A stretch of DNA of 64,000 nt from Oceanicola sp. GTDB taxonomy: Bacteria; Pseudomonadota; Alphaproteobacteria; Rhodobacterales; Rhodobacteraceae. The position numbers were made by a program, and so were the translations under genes. Below, piece by piece: positions 49,930-59,505 of this stretch (position 1 is its first letter; each line of letters starts with the position of its first letter). The stretch is from contig CP051231.1 of NCBI GenBank assembly GCA_017792405.1, positions 126,560 through 190,559 on the forward strand, read 5' to 3'. The notes below the pieces were generated by a model, which was given only the letters and a program-made list of their open reading frames with translations, made no database searches and was not told where the DNA came from.

Positions 49930-50673
49930 TTAATTTTCAGCACAGACAAGGGCGAGGCCGGGGATTCCGTGCCGTTCGGTGCCGGTATCGAGGCTGAGCG
50001 CGTCTTCAAAGTTCTGCCGCGCCAGCCGGGCGTGCTCGCGGCCGAGGGCCTCGGCGCGGCTGCCCTCGCGGGCGGTGACGGCGGCCAGCATCGCGCGGTG
50101 CTGGCTCTGGGCGATGATGAGCGAGCGGCGAAAGGCCAGTTGCGCCGCCTGCGAGCCGAGAAAGGCGGAGGGCGAGGCGAGGGGCTGGCGGTGGGCGCGC
50201 AACAGTTCGCGCTCCATCAGTGGCGAGCCGGGCAGGCGGGCGAGGGCGGCGTGAAAGCGGGCGTTCAGCGTGGCGTAGCGCTCGAAGTCGAGCGCTTGGG
50301 CGCCGGGGGTGATGACCTCTTCGATGGCCTCCACGCAGGCCTCTGCCTCTGCCAGCGCATCCGGCTCAGGGCCGCGCTCTGCGGCCAGCCGGAGGGCCAT
50401 ACCCTCGAGCACGCCGCGCAGTTCGATTGCATCGGCCACATCGGCTCGGGTGAGGGCGCGCACCGTGCAGCGGCCCGAGGCGCTGCGCTCCAGCAGGCCC
50501 TCTTCGACCAACAAGGCCATCGCCTCACGAGTGGGCGTGCGCGACATGCCCAGCATCTCGGCGGCTGCCGTTTCCGAAAGGTGCATGCCACTGGGCAGGG
50601 CGCCTGAGAGAATACGGTCTCGCAGGTCGCGGGTGGCGTGGTCGATCGTTCTGGGCTTGTTGCCATCAGGCAT
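49930..50673 (-). CDS. GntR-family regulator with FCD domain
   Basis: The 247-residue repressor has a GntR winged helix (LSETAAAEMLGMSRTPTREAMALLVEEGLL) and a C-terminal FCD ligand-binding domain with His residues suited to metal binding. GGGGGAG lies eight bases before the ATG at 50673. It is divergent from a P450 gene, and two AACGGTATAC sites lie between them, so it most likely represses itself and the P450 until an aromatic or acid ligand appears. Confidence 0.92.
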   Translation of the reverse strand: MPDGNKPRTIDHATRDLRDRILSGALPSGMHLSETAAAEMLGMSRTPTREAMALLVEEGLLERSASGRCTVRALTRADVADAIELRGVLEGMALRLAAERGPEPDALAEAEACVEAIEEVITPGAQALDFERYATLNARFHAALARLPGSPLMERELLRAHRQPLASPSAFLGSQAAQLAFRRSLIIAQSQHRAMLAAVTAREGSRAEALGREHARLARQNFEDALSLDTGTERHGIPGLALVCAEN

Positions 50674-50698
50674 TGGAGTTCTCCCCCGTTTCCACCTG

Positions 50699-50776
50699 AA
50701 CGGTATACTGTTAAAGGGCATTTCCCAAGCGGTAATCACATTTTTCTGGTATTATCGCCACAACGGTATACAGCTT
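50699..50776. promoter_or_regulatory. Paired GntR operator-like sites
   Basis: AACGGTATACTGTT (50699-50712, one mismatch from a perfect palindrome) and AACGGTATACAGCTT (50762-50776) share AACGGTATAC and begin 63 bp apart, six helical turns. They lie in the divergent promoter of the GntR and P450 genes. Cooperative or looped binding by the GntR is inferred. Confidence 0.6.
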
Positions 50777-50823
50777 AGGGAAATTCGGGCGAGTCGGAGG
50801 GGCTGCCCGCTTGGGAGGACATG

Positions 50824-52032
50824 ATGAGCGATACAGCAACCGACGTGCAGGCAGCTGGCAAACCGGTGCCGGTGGATGAAACCATCACACTGGAGGCCCT
50901 GAGCCGCGATCCCTATCCGATCTACGAGCGGCTCCGGCGGGAGACACCGGTGGTGCGGGTGCCGAAGATGAACCGCATCCTGCTGACCAAATGGGCCGAC
51001 ACGAAGTATGTGAAGGACAACCCGCAGATCTTTTCGTCGAATGACCCGATCACGCCGATGCACCGGGCTTTCCGCGCGCATACGCTGATGCGCAAGGACG
51101 GCGAGGCGCACAAGTGCGAGCGGATGGCGATGCAGGGGGCCTTCAGCCCCAAGGTCATCACCCAGGATTGGGTGCCGCGCTACCAGCAGGTGGCGGAGGA
51201 ATATCTGGACCGGCTTCCCAAGGGAGAGGTGGTCGATCTCTTTCCGATGCTCGCCGCCCCCTATGCGGCGCGCGGCCTTGCGGTACTGCTGGGCACCGAA
51301 GAGGCGAGCGACGAGGAGATGATCCGCTGGAGCCAGTCACTGATCGACGGTGCAGGCAACTTTGGCGAGGACGAGGCGATCTTTGCCCGTTCGGAAGCCG
51401 CCAATGACGAGATGGACGCGCTCTTCACCCGCATTGAGGCGCGGCACAAGGAGAGCCCGAACAACTCGGCCTTCTCGGTGATGTTGAACGCCGAGAACCC
51501 AATTCCGCTCAGCCAGATCTGGGCCAATATCAAGATCGCCATCGGCGGCGGCATCAACGAGCCGCGCGACGCGCTGTGCACCATTCTCTGCGGTCTGCTG
51601 ACCAACCCGGATCAGCTTGAACAGGTGAAGGCGAATGGCGACTGGGTGAAAGCATTTGAGGAGGGGGTGCGATGGGTCGCGCCGATCTCGGTTTCGGGCC
51701 GCTACGTTCTGGAGGATACCGAGATCCGGGGCTTTCACATTCCGGCCAAGAGCACGGTGATGACTTGCCAGGCCTCGGCCAACTGGGATGAAGAGGTGTT
51801 CGAGGACGGCCACCTCTTCAACGTTTATCGCAAGGACAACCCGCACCAGAGCTTCGGCAATGGCCCGCACTTCTGCCAAGGCACCCATGTGGCCCGCCGG
51901 GCGGTGGGGCAGGTGATGCTGCCGATGATCTTCGAGAAATACCCGAACATCCGGCTGGCCGAGCCGGAGGATGTCAGGTGGGGTGGCTGGGGCTTCCGCG
52001 GCCCGCTCAACATGCCGGTGGTGCTGGGGTAG
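50824..52032 (+). CDS. Cytochrome P450 (GcoA-like subgroup)
   Basis: The roughly 402-residue soluble P450 has the heme-binding loop FGNGPHFCQGTHVARR with the Cys ligand, the ExxR motif in FEEGVRW and an I-helix with GGGINEPRDA in place of the usual AGxxTT. That I-helix and the GGWGFRGP ending recall GcoA-type aromatic O-demethylases (CYP255A). A demethylation releasing formaldehyde is a reasonable guess. No ferredoxin or reductase gene is adjacent. The second ATG (50824) is better placed behind GGAGG than the first (50821). Confidence 0.93.
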   Translation: MSDTATDVQAAGKPVPVDETITLEALSRDPYPIYERLRRETPVVRVPKMNRILLTKWADTKYVKDNPQIFSSNDPITPMHRAFRAHTLMRKDGEAHKCERMAMQGAFSPKVITQDWVPRYQQVAEEYLDRLPKGEVVDLFPMLAAPYAARGLAVLLGTEEASDEEMIRWSQSLIDGAGNFGEDEAIFARSEAANDEMDALFTRIEARHKESPNNSAFSVMLNAENPIPLSQIWANIKIAIGGGINEPRDALCTILCGLLTNPDQLEQVKANGDWVKAFEEGVRWVAPISVSGRYVLEDTEIRGFHIPAKSTVMTCQASANWDEEVFEDGHLFNVYRKDNPHQSFGNGPHFCQGTHVARRAVGQVMLPMIFEKYPNIRLAEPEDVRWGGWGFRGPLNMPVVLG

Positions 52033-52050
52033 GTCGGGACAGGTCCCGGC

Positions 52051-53235
52051 CTACAGCACCGCAGCGATGGCCTCGGCGGCAGGGGGGATGGTGGCATCTG
52101 TCAGGCCGGCGAGGTTGATGCGGCTGTCTTCGACCATGTAGAGCCCATGCTCCTTGCGCAGGGTCAGCACCTGGTCGGTGCTCAGGCCCAGCACGGTGAA
52201 CATGCCCTTGTGTGACTGAAGGAAGCCGAAACGATCCGACCCGGTGAGGCGGCGCAATTCGCCTGCCAGCGCGGTGCGGTTCTCCTTCATCCGGGCGCGC
52301 ATACCGTCGAGTTCGTCCTGCCAGTCGGCGCGCAGGCCGGTGTCCGTGAGGATGGTGGTGACGACGCGGGCGCCGTGATCGGGCGGGAAAGCGTAGTTCT
52401 GCCGATTAAGCCATGCCAGCGCGGCGTGGGTCATATCACGCGCCTTGGGGTCGGCGCAGGGGGCCAGCACGCAGCCGACGCGCTCGCGGTAGAGGCCGAA
52501 GTTCTTGGAGGCAGAGACGGTGATGATGGTTTCCGGCAGGGCGGCGACCATCGTGCGCAGGCCGGAGACATCGGCCTCCACCCCATCGCCGAAGCCTTGG
52601 TAGGCCAGATCGACGAAAGGGGTGAGGCCGCGCTCGGCCAGCAGCTTGGTGAGCGCCGCCCAGTCCTGCGCCTTCATGTCGGCGCCGGTGGGGTTGTGGC
52701 AGCAGCCGTGGAGCAGCACCACATCGCCCGGCGCGGCCTTGGCGAGATCGGCAAGCATGCCCTCGGCGTCCACGCCGCCGGTCTCGGCGTCGTAATAGCG
52801 GTAATCGGCGCGGGGGATGCCCAGCGTATCGAGGATGGAACCGTGGTTGATCCATGATGGGTCCGGCAGCCAGATGCGCCGCTGCGGGTTGCCCGCGAGC
52901 TTCATCAGCTCGAACCCCTGCCGCACCGCGCCGGTGCCGCCGGGGGTGCCGCAGGCGGCGAAGGGCATGGTCTCGGCCAGGTCGCCAAGCACGAGGCCGG
53001 CCATGGCGCGGTGGAAGGCCGGGTCGCCCGCCAGCCCGACGTAGCCTTTGCTCTCCTGCGTTTCGATCAGGCGTTGCTCGGCCTGTTTGACGGCGGAGAA
53101 GATCGGCGTGCGGCCATCGGCATCGTGGTAGACGCCGACGCCGAGGTCGATCTTGCCGACGCGCGGGTCGTCGGCGAAGAGCTTCATCAAGCGGAGGATC
53201 TTGTCTTCTTCGCGGGGCGGGATGGATTCGAGCAT
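52051..53235 (-). CDS. Aromatic/aspartate aminotransferase (class I, TyrB/AspC-like)
   Basis: The 394-residue PLP enzyme has the Lys in SASKNFGLYRERVG, the DLAYQGFGDG segment, HGCCHNPTGAD and the substrate Arg region in VEDSRINLAG, all typical of the E. coli TyrB/AspC group. It exchanges amino groups between aspartate or aromatic amino acids and 2-oxoglutarate. It follows sseA on the same strand with an 85-bp gap. Confidence 0.94.
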   Translation of the reverse strand: MLESIPPREEDKILRLMKLFADDPRVGKIDLGVGVYHDADGRTPIFSAVKQAEQRLIETQESKGYVGLAGDPAFHRAMAGLVLGDLAETMPFAACGTPGGTGAVRQGFELMKLAGNPQRRIWLPDPSWINHGSILDTLGIPRADYRYYDAETGGVDAEGMLADLAKAAPGDVVLLHGCCHNPTGADMKAQDWAALTKLLAERGLTPFVDLAYQGFGDGVEADVSGLRTMVAALPETIITVSASKNFGLYRERVGCVLAPCADPKARDMTHAALAWLNRQNYAFPPDHGARVVTTILTDTGLRADWQDELDGMRARMKENRTALAGELRRLTGSDRFGFLQSHKGMFTVLGLSTDQVLTLRKEHGLYMVEDSRINLAGLTDATIPPAAEAIAAVL

Positions 53236-53320
53236 TTAGGCACTCCGGTTCGGTTGCGCGACGGTGGCGCAAGCATGCAGCGGCGGCAAGAGGGGGCGGG
53301 GCGAGCCCTGGCCTTGGGCG

Positions 53321-54172
53321 TCAACGCCCGGTTTCGATGCCGAGGTCGTCGTAGAGGCCCCATTCGGCCCAGCTGCCATCGTAGAGCGCGTGGCGTGGGT
53401 GCCCCAGCACCTCGAGCCCGAGCGACAGAACGGCGGCGGTCACGCCGGAGCCGCAGGAGGTGATCACCGGCTTGGCGAGGTCCACACCGGCATCTTCGAA
53501 GGCATCGCGCAGCTCCTGGCCACGTTTCATCGTCTTGTCGGCCTTCAGCAGGTTGCCGAAGGGCACGTTGCGGGCGCCGGGGATGTGCCCGGCGCGCAGG
53601 CCCTCGCGCGGCTCGGGAGCCTCGCCAGCAAAGCGCTCGGGCGCACGGGCATCGACGATTTGCCAGTCGCCCAGCTTGGAGGCGGCGGCGACCTGGGTGA
53701 CATCCTTCACCATGTCGGCCTGGCGCTGCACTGTCATGTGCCGGTCGCGGACGATGGGGGCCATATCCTCCACCTCGCGCTCCTCGGCCTGCCACTTGGG
53801 GAAGCCGCCGTCGAGCACGGCCACATCCTGCTTGCCCATCAGCCGGAACAGCCACCAGACCCGCGCGGCCGAGAACAGGCCCGCGCCGTCGTAAACCACG
53901 ACCTGATGTCCGTCGCCCACGCCCATTGCCCGCATGCGGGACATGAATTTTTCGACCGGCGGAGCCATGTGCGGCAGCTCGGAGCGGGCGTCTGAAATCT
54001 CGTCGATGTCGAAGAAGCGCGCGCCGGGGATATGGGCGGCATCATACTCCGCCTTGGCGTCACGGTTCATCGCCGGCAGATACCATGAGGCATCAAGCAC
54101 CCGCAGGTCGGGGTCTTTCAGGTGTTGGGCGAGCCAGTCGGTGGAGACCAGCGTTTTCGGATCGTCGGACAT
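53321..54172 (-). CDS. sseA: 3-mercaptopyruvate sulfurtransferase
   Basis: The 283-residue protein has two rhodanese domains; the second carries the active Cys in CGSGVTA, the loop sequence of mercaptopyruvate sulfurtransferases as opposed to thiosulfate sulfurtransferases. It transfers sulfur from 3-mercaptopyruvate to a thiol acceptor. The neighbouring aminotransferase could supply mercaptopyruvate from cysteine. The ATG at 54172 starts the family motif. Confidence 0.94.
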   Translation of the reverse strand: MSDDPKTLVSTDWLAQHLKDPDLRVLDASWYLPAMNRDAKAEYDAAHIPGARFFDIDEISDARSELPHMAPPVEKFMSRMRAMGVGDGHQVVVYDGAGLFSAARVWWLFRLMGKQDVAVLDGGFPKWQAEEREVEDMAPIVRDRHMTVQRQADMVKDVTQVAAASKLGDWQIVDARAPERFAGEAPEPREGLRAGHIPGARNVPFGNLLKADKTMKRGQELRDAFEDAGVDLAKPVITSCGSGVTAAVLSLGLEVLGHPRHALYDGSWAEWGLYDDLGIETGR

Positions 54173-54241
54173 GGGAATACCCCCTCTCGCGTCGCTGGCG
54201 TTGCTAGCCGGAAGGCGCGGGGCTGGCAAGTGGTGCCACGG

Positions 54242-54856
54242 TCACGCAGCGGTGCGGGCAGGCGCGCGCGCAAGCAGAAGCAGCAGCCCGAAGCCGACCA
54301 TGGTGGCGCCTGAGGCCCGTTGCAGCCAGTGCATCCGGCTGGCGGCAAGGCGGGCGGCGAAACGGCCAGCGGTGGCATAGGCGGTGACGGCGCAAGCCTC
54401 CAGCGCGAGGAACAGCCCACCGAGCAGGGCATAGTCGGGCCAGTAACTCTCGGGTCGGACGAATTGCGGGAAGAAGGCGGCGAAGATCAGGATGGCCTTG
54501 GGATTGCCAAGTGCCACCAGCCCCTCGCGACGGGCGGCGCGGGCAAGGCTGGGGGCAGGGCGGGCCAGTGCGTGGTTGTCGGGCCGGGTGCGCAGAAGCT
54601 TGATCCCGAGCCAAACGAGATAGGCGGCGCCTGCGAGTTTGACGGCCGTGAAGGCGGCGGCGGAGACCGTGAGCAGCAACCCGAGGCCAAGGGCGGAGGC
54701 GGCGATCATCGGCGCGAACACCGCGAGCCGGGCCAGAGCGGCTATAAAGGCAAACCGGATACCCCGCTCGGCCCCATGGGTCAGGGCCAGCAGATTCGAT
54801 GGCCCGAAGGTGAGGTTGAGTGCGAAACAGGCGGGGATGAAGAAGGCGAGATCCAT
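54242..54856 (-). CDS. LysE/RhtB-family amino acid exporter
   Basis: The 204-residue membrane protein has about six helices and the LysE motif LTFGPSNLLALTHGAERGIR near its start, then NPKAILIFAAFFPQFV. It should export an amino acid or metabolite. The start at 54856 was chosen by family length. Cargo unknown. Confidence 0.88.
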   Translation of the reverse strand: MDLAFFIPACFALNLTFGPSNLLALTHGAERGIRFAFIAALARLAVFAPMIAASALGLGLLLTVSAAAFTAVKLAGAAYLVWLGIKLLRTRPDNHALARPAPSLARAARREGLVALGNPKAILIFAAFFPQFVRPESYWPDYALLGGLFLALEACAVTAYATAGRFAARLAASRMHWLQRASGATMVGFGLLLLLARAPARTAA

Positions 54857-54943
54857 GAGCCGCAAGCTGCGCCGGAGCGGGCCACTGCGCAAGGCCGAAG
54901 AGTGAGCGCTTTGCGAGACAGGGCCTCCATTGAGGCCGCCCCG

Positions 54944-55420
54944 TCAGCCGCCCTGCTTCAGAAGCCGCTGTTTCTGGCGGTTCCAGTCGCGCTTGGCGGC
55001 GGTATCGCGCTTGTCGGCGTTCTTCTTGCCCTTGGCGATCCCGATCTTCATCTTCGCAATGCCGCGATGGTTGAAGTAGAGCACCAGTGGCACGAGGGTC
55101 ATGCCCTTGCGCTGGGTGTCGTTCCAGAGCCGAGCCAGCTCCTTCTTGGAGCAGAGCAGCTTGCGGCGGCGGCGCTCCTCATGGCCGAAGGTCTTGGCCT
55201 TGTCGTAGGGCGCGATGTAGCCGTTCACCAGCCAGAGCTCTCCGTTTTCAACGGCGGCGTAGCTCTCGTTGATCTGGCTGGAGTTCTCGCGCAGCGACTT
55301 CACCTCCGAGCCTTCCAGCACGATGCCTACCTCGAGATCTTCCTCGATGGCATAGTCGTGCCGGGCCCGCCGGTTCTCGGCGATCACCTTGTAGTTCGGA
55401 TTGTCGTCTTTCTTGGCCAT
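54944..55420 (-). CDS. smpB: SsrA-binding protein
   Basis: SmpB delivers tmRNA to stalled ribosomes. The 158-residue protein has the core [30 protein letters not shown] and the basic C-terminal tail ([20 protein letters not shown]) that reaches into the mRNA channel. The length is normal. The tmRNA gene is not in the window. It lies downstream of trmO-dapA on the same strand. Confidence 0.96.
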   Translation of the reverse strand: MAKKDDNPNYKVIAENRRARHDYAIEEDLEVGIVLEGSEVKSLRENSSQINESYAAVENGELWLVNGYIAPYDKAKTFGHEERRRRKLLCSKKELARLWNDTQRKGMTLVPLVLYFNHRGIAKMKIGIAKGKKNADKRDTAAKRDWNRQKQRLLKQGG

Positions 55421-55480
55421 GGGGGAGGGATATAGGGGCTGGGCCGCCCATGGGAAAGGGGAGTCGGTAGAAGTCCCGGC

Positions 55481-55948
55481 CTAGGCGGGGGTGTCGACCG
55501 TTTCGATCCAGGGTTTGATGTCGATGACGGGAGTGCCGTCAAAGGCATCGATGGCGTCGATCCGCAGCGTGGCGCCTTCGATCGCCTTGATCCGCACGCA
55601 GCCGAGGGCGACCGGGTTGGGCCGGGCGGGGGAGCGCAGGGCGAAGGTGCCGCGCGGGCCATCGGCGTGGCGCGGGCGCTGCACCAGCAGGTCGCGGCGC
55701 GCCTGCCCCGTCCAATAGAGCAGCATGATCCAGTCGCCGGGGTTCAGGCCTGTCAGGGCTGGAACGAAGTCTGGCTTCAACTCGATCCGGGCATTGCCGC
55801 CACCCTGTTCCCGCGCCAGACGCAGGTTCTTGGGGGCCGTGCCCTCGCGCCAGTCGGAGCGGATCACCCCGATGAAATGCAGGCCGGCGCCGGGGCGGTC
55901 GGCCGGGTCGAAACCCAGCCGCTCTTCGCCCTCGCGGGGCGGCTTCAG
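55481..55948 (-). CDS. trmO: tRNA m6t6A37 methyltransferase TrmO with probable CTG start
   Basis: TrmO adds a methyl group to t6A37 of tRNA-Thr. Clear family parts are [47 protein letters not shown] and [19 protein letters not shown]. From the first ATG/GTG/TTG (GTG at 55867) the essential FIGVIRS strand would be cut. The frame is open further, without usual start codons, to a CTG at 55948 that overlaps the dapA stop (CTGA) and follows GGGG by seven bases, giving 155 residues. I infer a CTG start with translational coupling. Confidence 0.8.
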   Translation of the reverse strand: MKPPREGEERLGFDPADRPGAGLHFIGVIRSDWREGTAPKNLRLAREQGGGNARIELKPDFVPALTGLNPGDWIMLLYWTGQARRDLLVQRPRHADGPRGTFALRSPARPNPVALGCVRIKAIEGATLRIDAIDAFDGTPVIDIKPWIETVDTPA

Positions 55949-56817
55949 TTCAAAATCCCCGCAAAGCGCATGGCGTCTTCGATCTGGTTCTTCACGAAGT
56001 CCGAGACCTGCACATGCGGGCGGCGCACGCTCTCGTCGCAGCGGCCCAGCAGCGACAGCCCGTACTTGGCGCCGCAGAGGCCTGGCTCGGCAAAGATCGC
56101 GCGGTGCAGCGGGATCAGCTTGTCCTGGTACTCCAGCGCCTTGGGGTAGTCGCCCGCCAAGGTTGCCGCCTGCATCTCGGCGCAGAGCCGGGGCGCCACG
56201 TTGGCGGTGACGGAGATGCAGCCCACGCCGCCCATGGCGTTGTAGCCTACCGCCGTCGGGTCTTCACCCGAGAGCTGGATGAACTCGGGGCCGCACATTT
56301 GCCGGGTGATGGCCACGCGGGCCAGATCGGCGGTGGCATCCTTCACGCCCACGATGTTGGGGTTCTTCGACAGCTCGGCCATGGTGCCGGGCAGCATGTC
56401 GATCACCGAGCGGGGCGGGATGTTGTAAATGATGATCGGAAGCCCGACCTCGGCGGCGGCTTCGAAATGGGCGATCAGCCCGGCCTGGGTGGGCTTGTTG
56501 TAATAGGGCGTGACGACCAGCGCCGCATCGGCGCCTGCGCTCTTGGCAGCCTCGACGAGCCGCACTGTCTCGCGGGTGGAGTTGGAGCCTGCGCCCGCAA
56601 CCACCGGCACCCGGCCAGCCGCGGCCTTCACGCAGGCGGCGACGACGGCATCGTGCTCGTCATGGGTCAGCGTGGGGCTCTCGCCGGTGGTGCCAACGGG
56701 CACGAGGCCGGATGAGCCCTCCTCGATCTGCCAGTTCACGAGGGCCTCGAAGGCCTCGAGGTCAAGCTCGCCGTCCTTGAAGGGGGTCACCAGCGCTGGA
56801 AGCGATCCGTGGAACAT
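55945..56817 (-). CDS. dapA: 4-hydroxy-tetrahydrodipicolinate synthase
   Basis: This enzyme condenses pyruvate with aspartate semialdehyde in lysine and diaminopimelate synthesis. The 290-residue product has GTTGESPTL (substrate loop), the Tyr in IIYNIPPRS and the Schiff-base Lys in [11 protein letters not shown]. It is followed by trmO (overlap) and smpB. The order is shared with many Rhodobacteraceae. Confidence 0.95.
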   Translation of the reverse strand: MFHGSLPALVTPFKDGELDLEAFEALVNWQIEEGSSGLVPVGTTGESPTLTHDEHDAVVAACVKAAAGRVPVVAGAGSNSTRETVRLVEAAKSAGADAALVVTPYYNKPTQAGLIAHFEAAAEVGLPIIIYNIPPRSVIDMLPGTMAELSKNPNIVGVKDATADLARVAITRQMCGPEFIQLSGEDPTAVGYNAMGGVGCISVTANVAPRLCAEMQAATLAGDYPKALEYQDKLIPLHRAIFAEPGLCGAKYGLSLLGRCDESVRRPHVQVSDFVKNQIEDAMRFAGILN

Positions 56818-56969
56818 GTTGAGCCCTCCTCTCTTGCGGCCATTTTCCCAACTCCGGCGGAGCTATAGAGCCAGCGCGGGGCAATGCCAAGTTGTTGTAT
56901 TGTTCATCAAGGTTGAGGCGCTACACTTGGCGCAACCGCCCTTTGCCTGCTCCGGAGCTTGCCTGAGCC

Positions 56970-59111
56970 ATGTCTCGTCTTGTCTTGTCGCTTCTTGCCG
57001 CCGCCTGGCTGCTGGCTTGGCCAGTGGCCCATGCGCAGGCGGCGGACCCCTCGCCCGAGGAGGGGCCGGAGGTGGTGCAGGGCGTGGCGCTGGAGTTGGA
57101 TGAGGAGGGCGAAGCGGAGGCCGCGCCCGAAGCCGATGCCGCTCCGGAAGAGGAGCAGGAGGAGCGCCCGCTGCCCCGTGCCGAGGCATTGGAGGGCGTT
57201 GAACTGGCGGCCAAGGCACCGCCCGCGCGGCCCAAGCAGGCCGGGCCGTTCACCCTGATGATGCGCGCGCTGGAGCGGGGCGATTGGGGGCAGGCGAGCT
57301 TTCAGGCCAAGCAGCAAAGCGGCGCGATGGAGCGTTATTCCCATTGGGCCAAGCTGCGCGGCGGCGGCGGCAGCTTTGAGGAATACGTCGACTTCATCCG
57401 CGATCACCCGGGCTGGCCCTCGATGGAGTATATCCACGACCGGGGCGAAGCCTCGATTGGTCGGGGCGAAGACCCGGGCAAGGTGGTTGCTTACTTCGGC
57501 GACAAGATCCCGGAAACCGGCCTTGGCGTGCAGCGCCTGATCGAGGCCCATGAGGCCCGTGGCGAAGATGGGGATGCCGCCGCGCTGGCTGTGCTGGCGT
57601 GGCGTACCCGCACGCTGAACAGCGAGGTCGAGAGCGTCCTGCTCGAGCGATTCTCCGAGGTGCTGGAGCCGCATCACGAAGCCCGGCTCGATGACCTGCT
57701 CTGGCGTGACAGCCGCACGGCTGCCCTGCGCCAGATGGGCCGGGTCGGAGAGGACTGGCAGAAACTTGCCGAGGCTCGCATGGCCCTGCGTACCCGCGCG
57801 GCCGGTGTGGACGCCAAGATCGAGGCCGTGCCCGAGGCGTTGCAGGACAATGCGGGCCTTGTTTGGGAGCGGTACAACTGGCGCCTGCGCAAGGGCCTGC
57901 ACGAGGGCGCCGAGGAGCTGATGGCCGAACGCTCGACCTCTGCCGAGGCGCTGGGGCGGGCCGAGATGTGGTCCAACTACCGGCGCATCTATGCCCGCAG
58001 CCAGCTGCGCGAGGGCAATGTGGCGGCGGCCTATGCGCTGGCGTCGCGGCACTTTCTGGCCGATGGCTCGGATTATGCCGATCTGGAGTGGCTCTCCGGC
58101 TGGATCGCGCTGCGCTTTCTGAAAGATCCCGAGCTGGCGCTTTGGCACTTTGAGCGCTTCGGCGAGGCGGTCGAAACGCCGATCAGCCTTGGCCGCGCGG
58201 GATACTGGCTGGGTCGGGCCTATACCGAACTGGGCGATGCGGAGAAGGCGCGGGACGCCTATGCCTTCGGCGCGCAGTACCAGACCAGCTACTACGGCCT
58301 CCTCGCCGCCGAAGCCGCGGGCCTGCCGATGGATGTGACCCTCACGGGGCGCGAGGAATTTCCGCCGCTGGACGAGACCAGCATTGGAAACTCCGAGGTG
58401 CTGGCCGTTGGGCTGAAGATGATCGAGGAAGGGGAGGCCAACGAGGCCGAGCGCTTTCTGACCCATCTGGGCGGCACGCTGGAGCGGAACGATGTGGGCA
58501 GCCTCGGGGCGCTGATGATCGAGCGCGGGGAGGTGCATCTGGCGCTAAAAATCGCCAAGAGCGCGGCTCGCAACGGTATCACCATTCCGGCGGCCTATTA
58601 CCCGCTGCATGAAATGGCCAAGACCGACTGGCCGGTGGCGCCCGAGCTTGCGCTCTCCATCGCGCGGCGGGAGAGCGAGTTTGACCCGGTGGTGATCAGC
58701 CCGGCTGGCGCGCGCGGGCTGATGCAGCTGATGCCGGGCACGGCCAAGGACATGGCTGGCGAGCTGAAGATCCGTTACGACGCCGGCAAGCTGACCCAAG
58801 ACCCGGTTTACAACGCGCAGCTCGGCACCGCCTATCTGGCCGGGCTGATCGAGATTTTCGGGGATGCGCCGGTGCTGGTTTCGGTGGGCTATAACGCGGG
58901 GCCGGGGCGTGCGGTGAACTGGGTGAGCGATCGGGGCGATCCGCGTTATCCCGGCGTCGACGTGGTCGACTGGATCGAGATGATCCCCTTCCGCGAAACC
59001 CGCAACTACGTGATGCGTGTGACCGAGAGCATCCCGGTCTACCGCGCCCGGCTGACCGGCCGGGTGGAGGCGCTGGAGTTCACCAAGCTGCTGCACGGCT
59101 CGGCAAACTGA
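56970..59111 (+). CDS. slt: Soluble lytic murein transglycosylase
   Basis: The 713-residue periplasmic protein has a signal peptide (VLSLLAAAWLLAWPVAHAQA), an acidic low-complexity stretch (about 25-60), a long helical U-domain and a C-terminal SLT domain with the catalytic Glu in IARRESEFDP, GLMQLMPGTA and VGYNAGPGRAVNW. It cleaves murein glycan strands, making 1,6-anhydro ends. It is divergent from dapA. Confidence 0.95.
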   Translation: MSRLVLSLLAAAWLLAWPVAHAQAADPSPEEGPEVVQGVALELDEEGEAEAAPEADAAPEEEQEERPLPRAEALEGVELAAKAPPARPKQAGPFTLMMRALERGDWGQASFQAKQQSGAMERYSHWAKLRGGGGSFEEYVDFIRDHPGWPSMEYIHDRGEASIGRGEDPGKVVAYFGDKIPETGLGVQRLIEAHEARGEDGDAAALAVLAWRTRTLNSEVESVLLERFSEVLEPHHEARLDDLLWRDSRTAALRQMGRVGEDWQKLAEARMALRTRAAGVDAKIEAVPEALQDNAGLVWERYNWRLRKGLHEGAEELMAERSTSAEALGRAEMWSNYRRIYARSQLREGNVAAAYALASRHFLADGSDYADLEWLSGWIALRFLKDPELALWHFERFGEAVETPISLGRAGYWLGRAYTELGDAEKARDAYAFGAQYQTSYYGLLAAEAAGLPMDVTLTGREEFPPLDETSIGNSEVLAVGLKMIEEGEANEAERFLTHLGGTLERNDVGSLGALMIERGEVHLALKIAKSAARNGITIPAAYYPLHEMAKTDWPVAPELALSIARRESEFDPVVISPAGARGLMQLMPGTAKDMAGELKIRYDAGKLTQDPVYNAQLGTAYLAGLIEIFGDAPVLVSVGYNAGPGRAVNWVSDRGDPRYPGVDVVDWIEMIPFRETRNYVMRVTESIPVYRARLTGRVEALEFTKLLHGSAN

Positions 59112-59121
59112 CGGCTCGCTC

Positions 59122-59505
59122 TCAGGCCTCCAACGGGCCGAAGAAACCGGTGATCCGCGTCAGCAGTCCGGTCCGAGGCTCCCATTCCACTACGTCGATG
59201 CTGCCAGCGAGCAGGGTCTCTTTGCCATCGCGGAGGTTCCAGCCAAAGCGGGCGTGGGTGTGGTGGGCGTCGACCTCCGTGCAACGGGCGATCACCGCCT
59301 CGGGCCGTGCCGCGGTGACTTTGGCAATGTGTTCGGAGAGCGCCGGGATGCCGGTGAGCGCCACCATCGGGTCGGCGTAGCGGATGTCGGCGGTCACGCA
59401 GCGGGCGAGGGCGGCGTGGCGGGCCGCGGTGTCCATCACCGCCCAGCAGGCGCAATAGGCGTCGATCGTTGCGGCGAGAGCGGAGGCCTCGCCGCCCTCG
59501 GTCAC
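59122..59505 (-). CDS. SnoaL/NTF2-like small protein coupled to kpsE
   Basis: The 127-residue protein has the NTF2-like fold pattern (AATIDAYCACWAVMDTAARHAALARCV, later TLLAGSIDVVEWEP). Its start overlaps the kpsE stop codon (ATGA), so it is the last gene of a kpsT-kpsE unit. Members may be ketosteroid-isomerase-like; a function in capsule export is not obvious. Confidence 0.72.
   Translation of the reverse strand: MTEGGEASALAATIDAYCACWAVMDTAARHAALARCVTADIRYADPMVALTGIPALSEHIAKVTAARPEAVIARCTEVDAHHTHARFGWNLRDGKETLLAGSIDVVEWEPRTGLLTRITGFFGPLEA

Noticed and set aside
56907..58538. A 543-residue minus-strand frame opposite slt
   Set aside because: Antisense artefact; slt has signal peptide and catalytic motifs.
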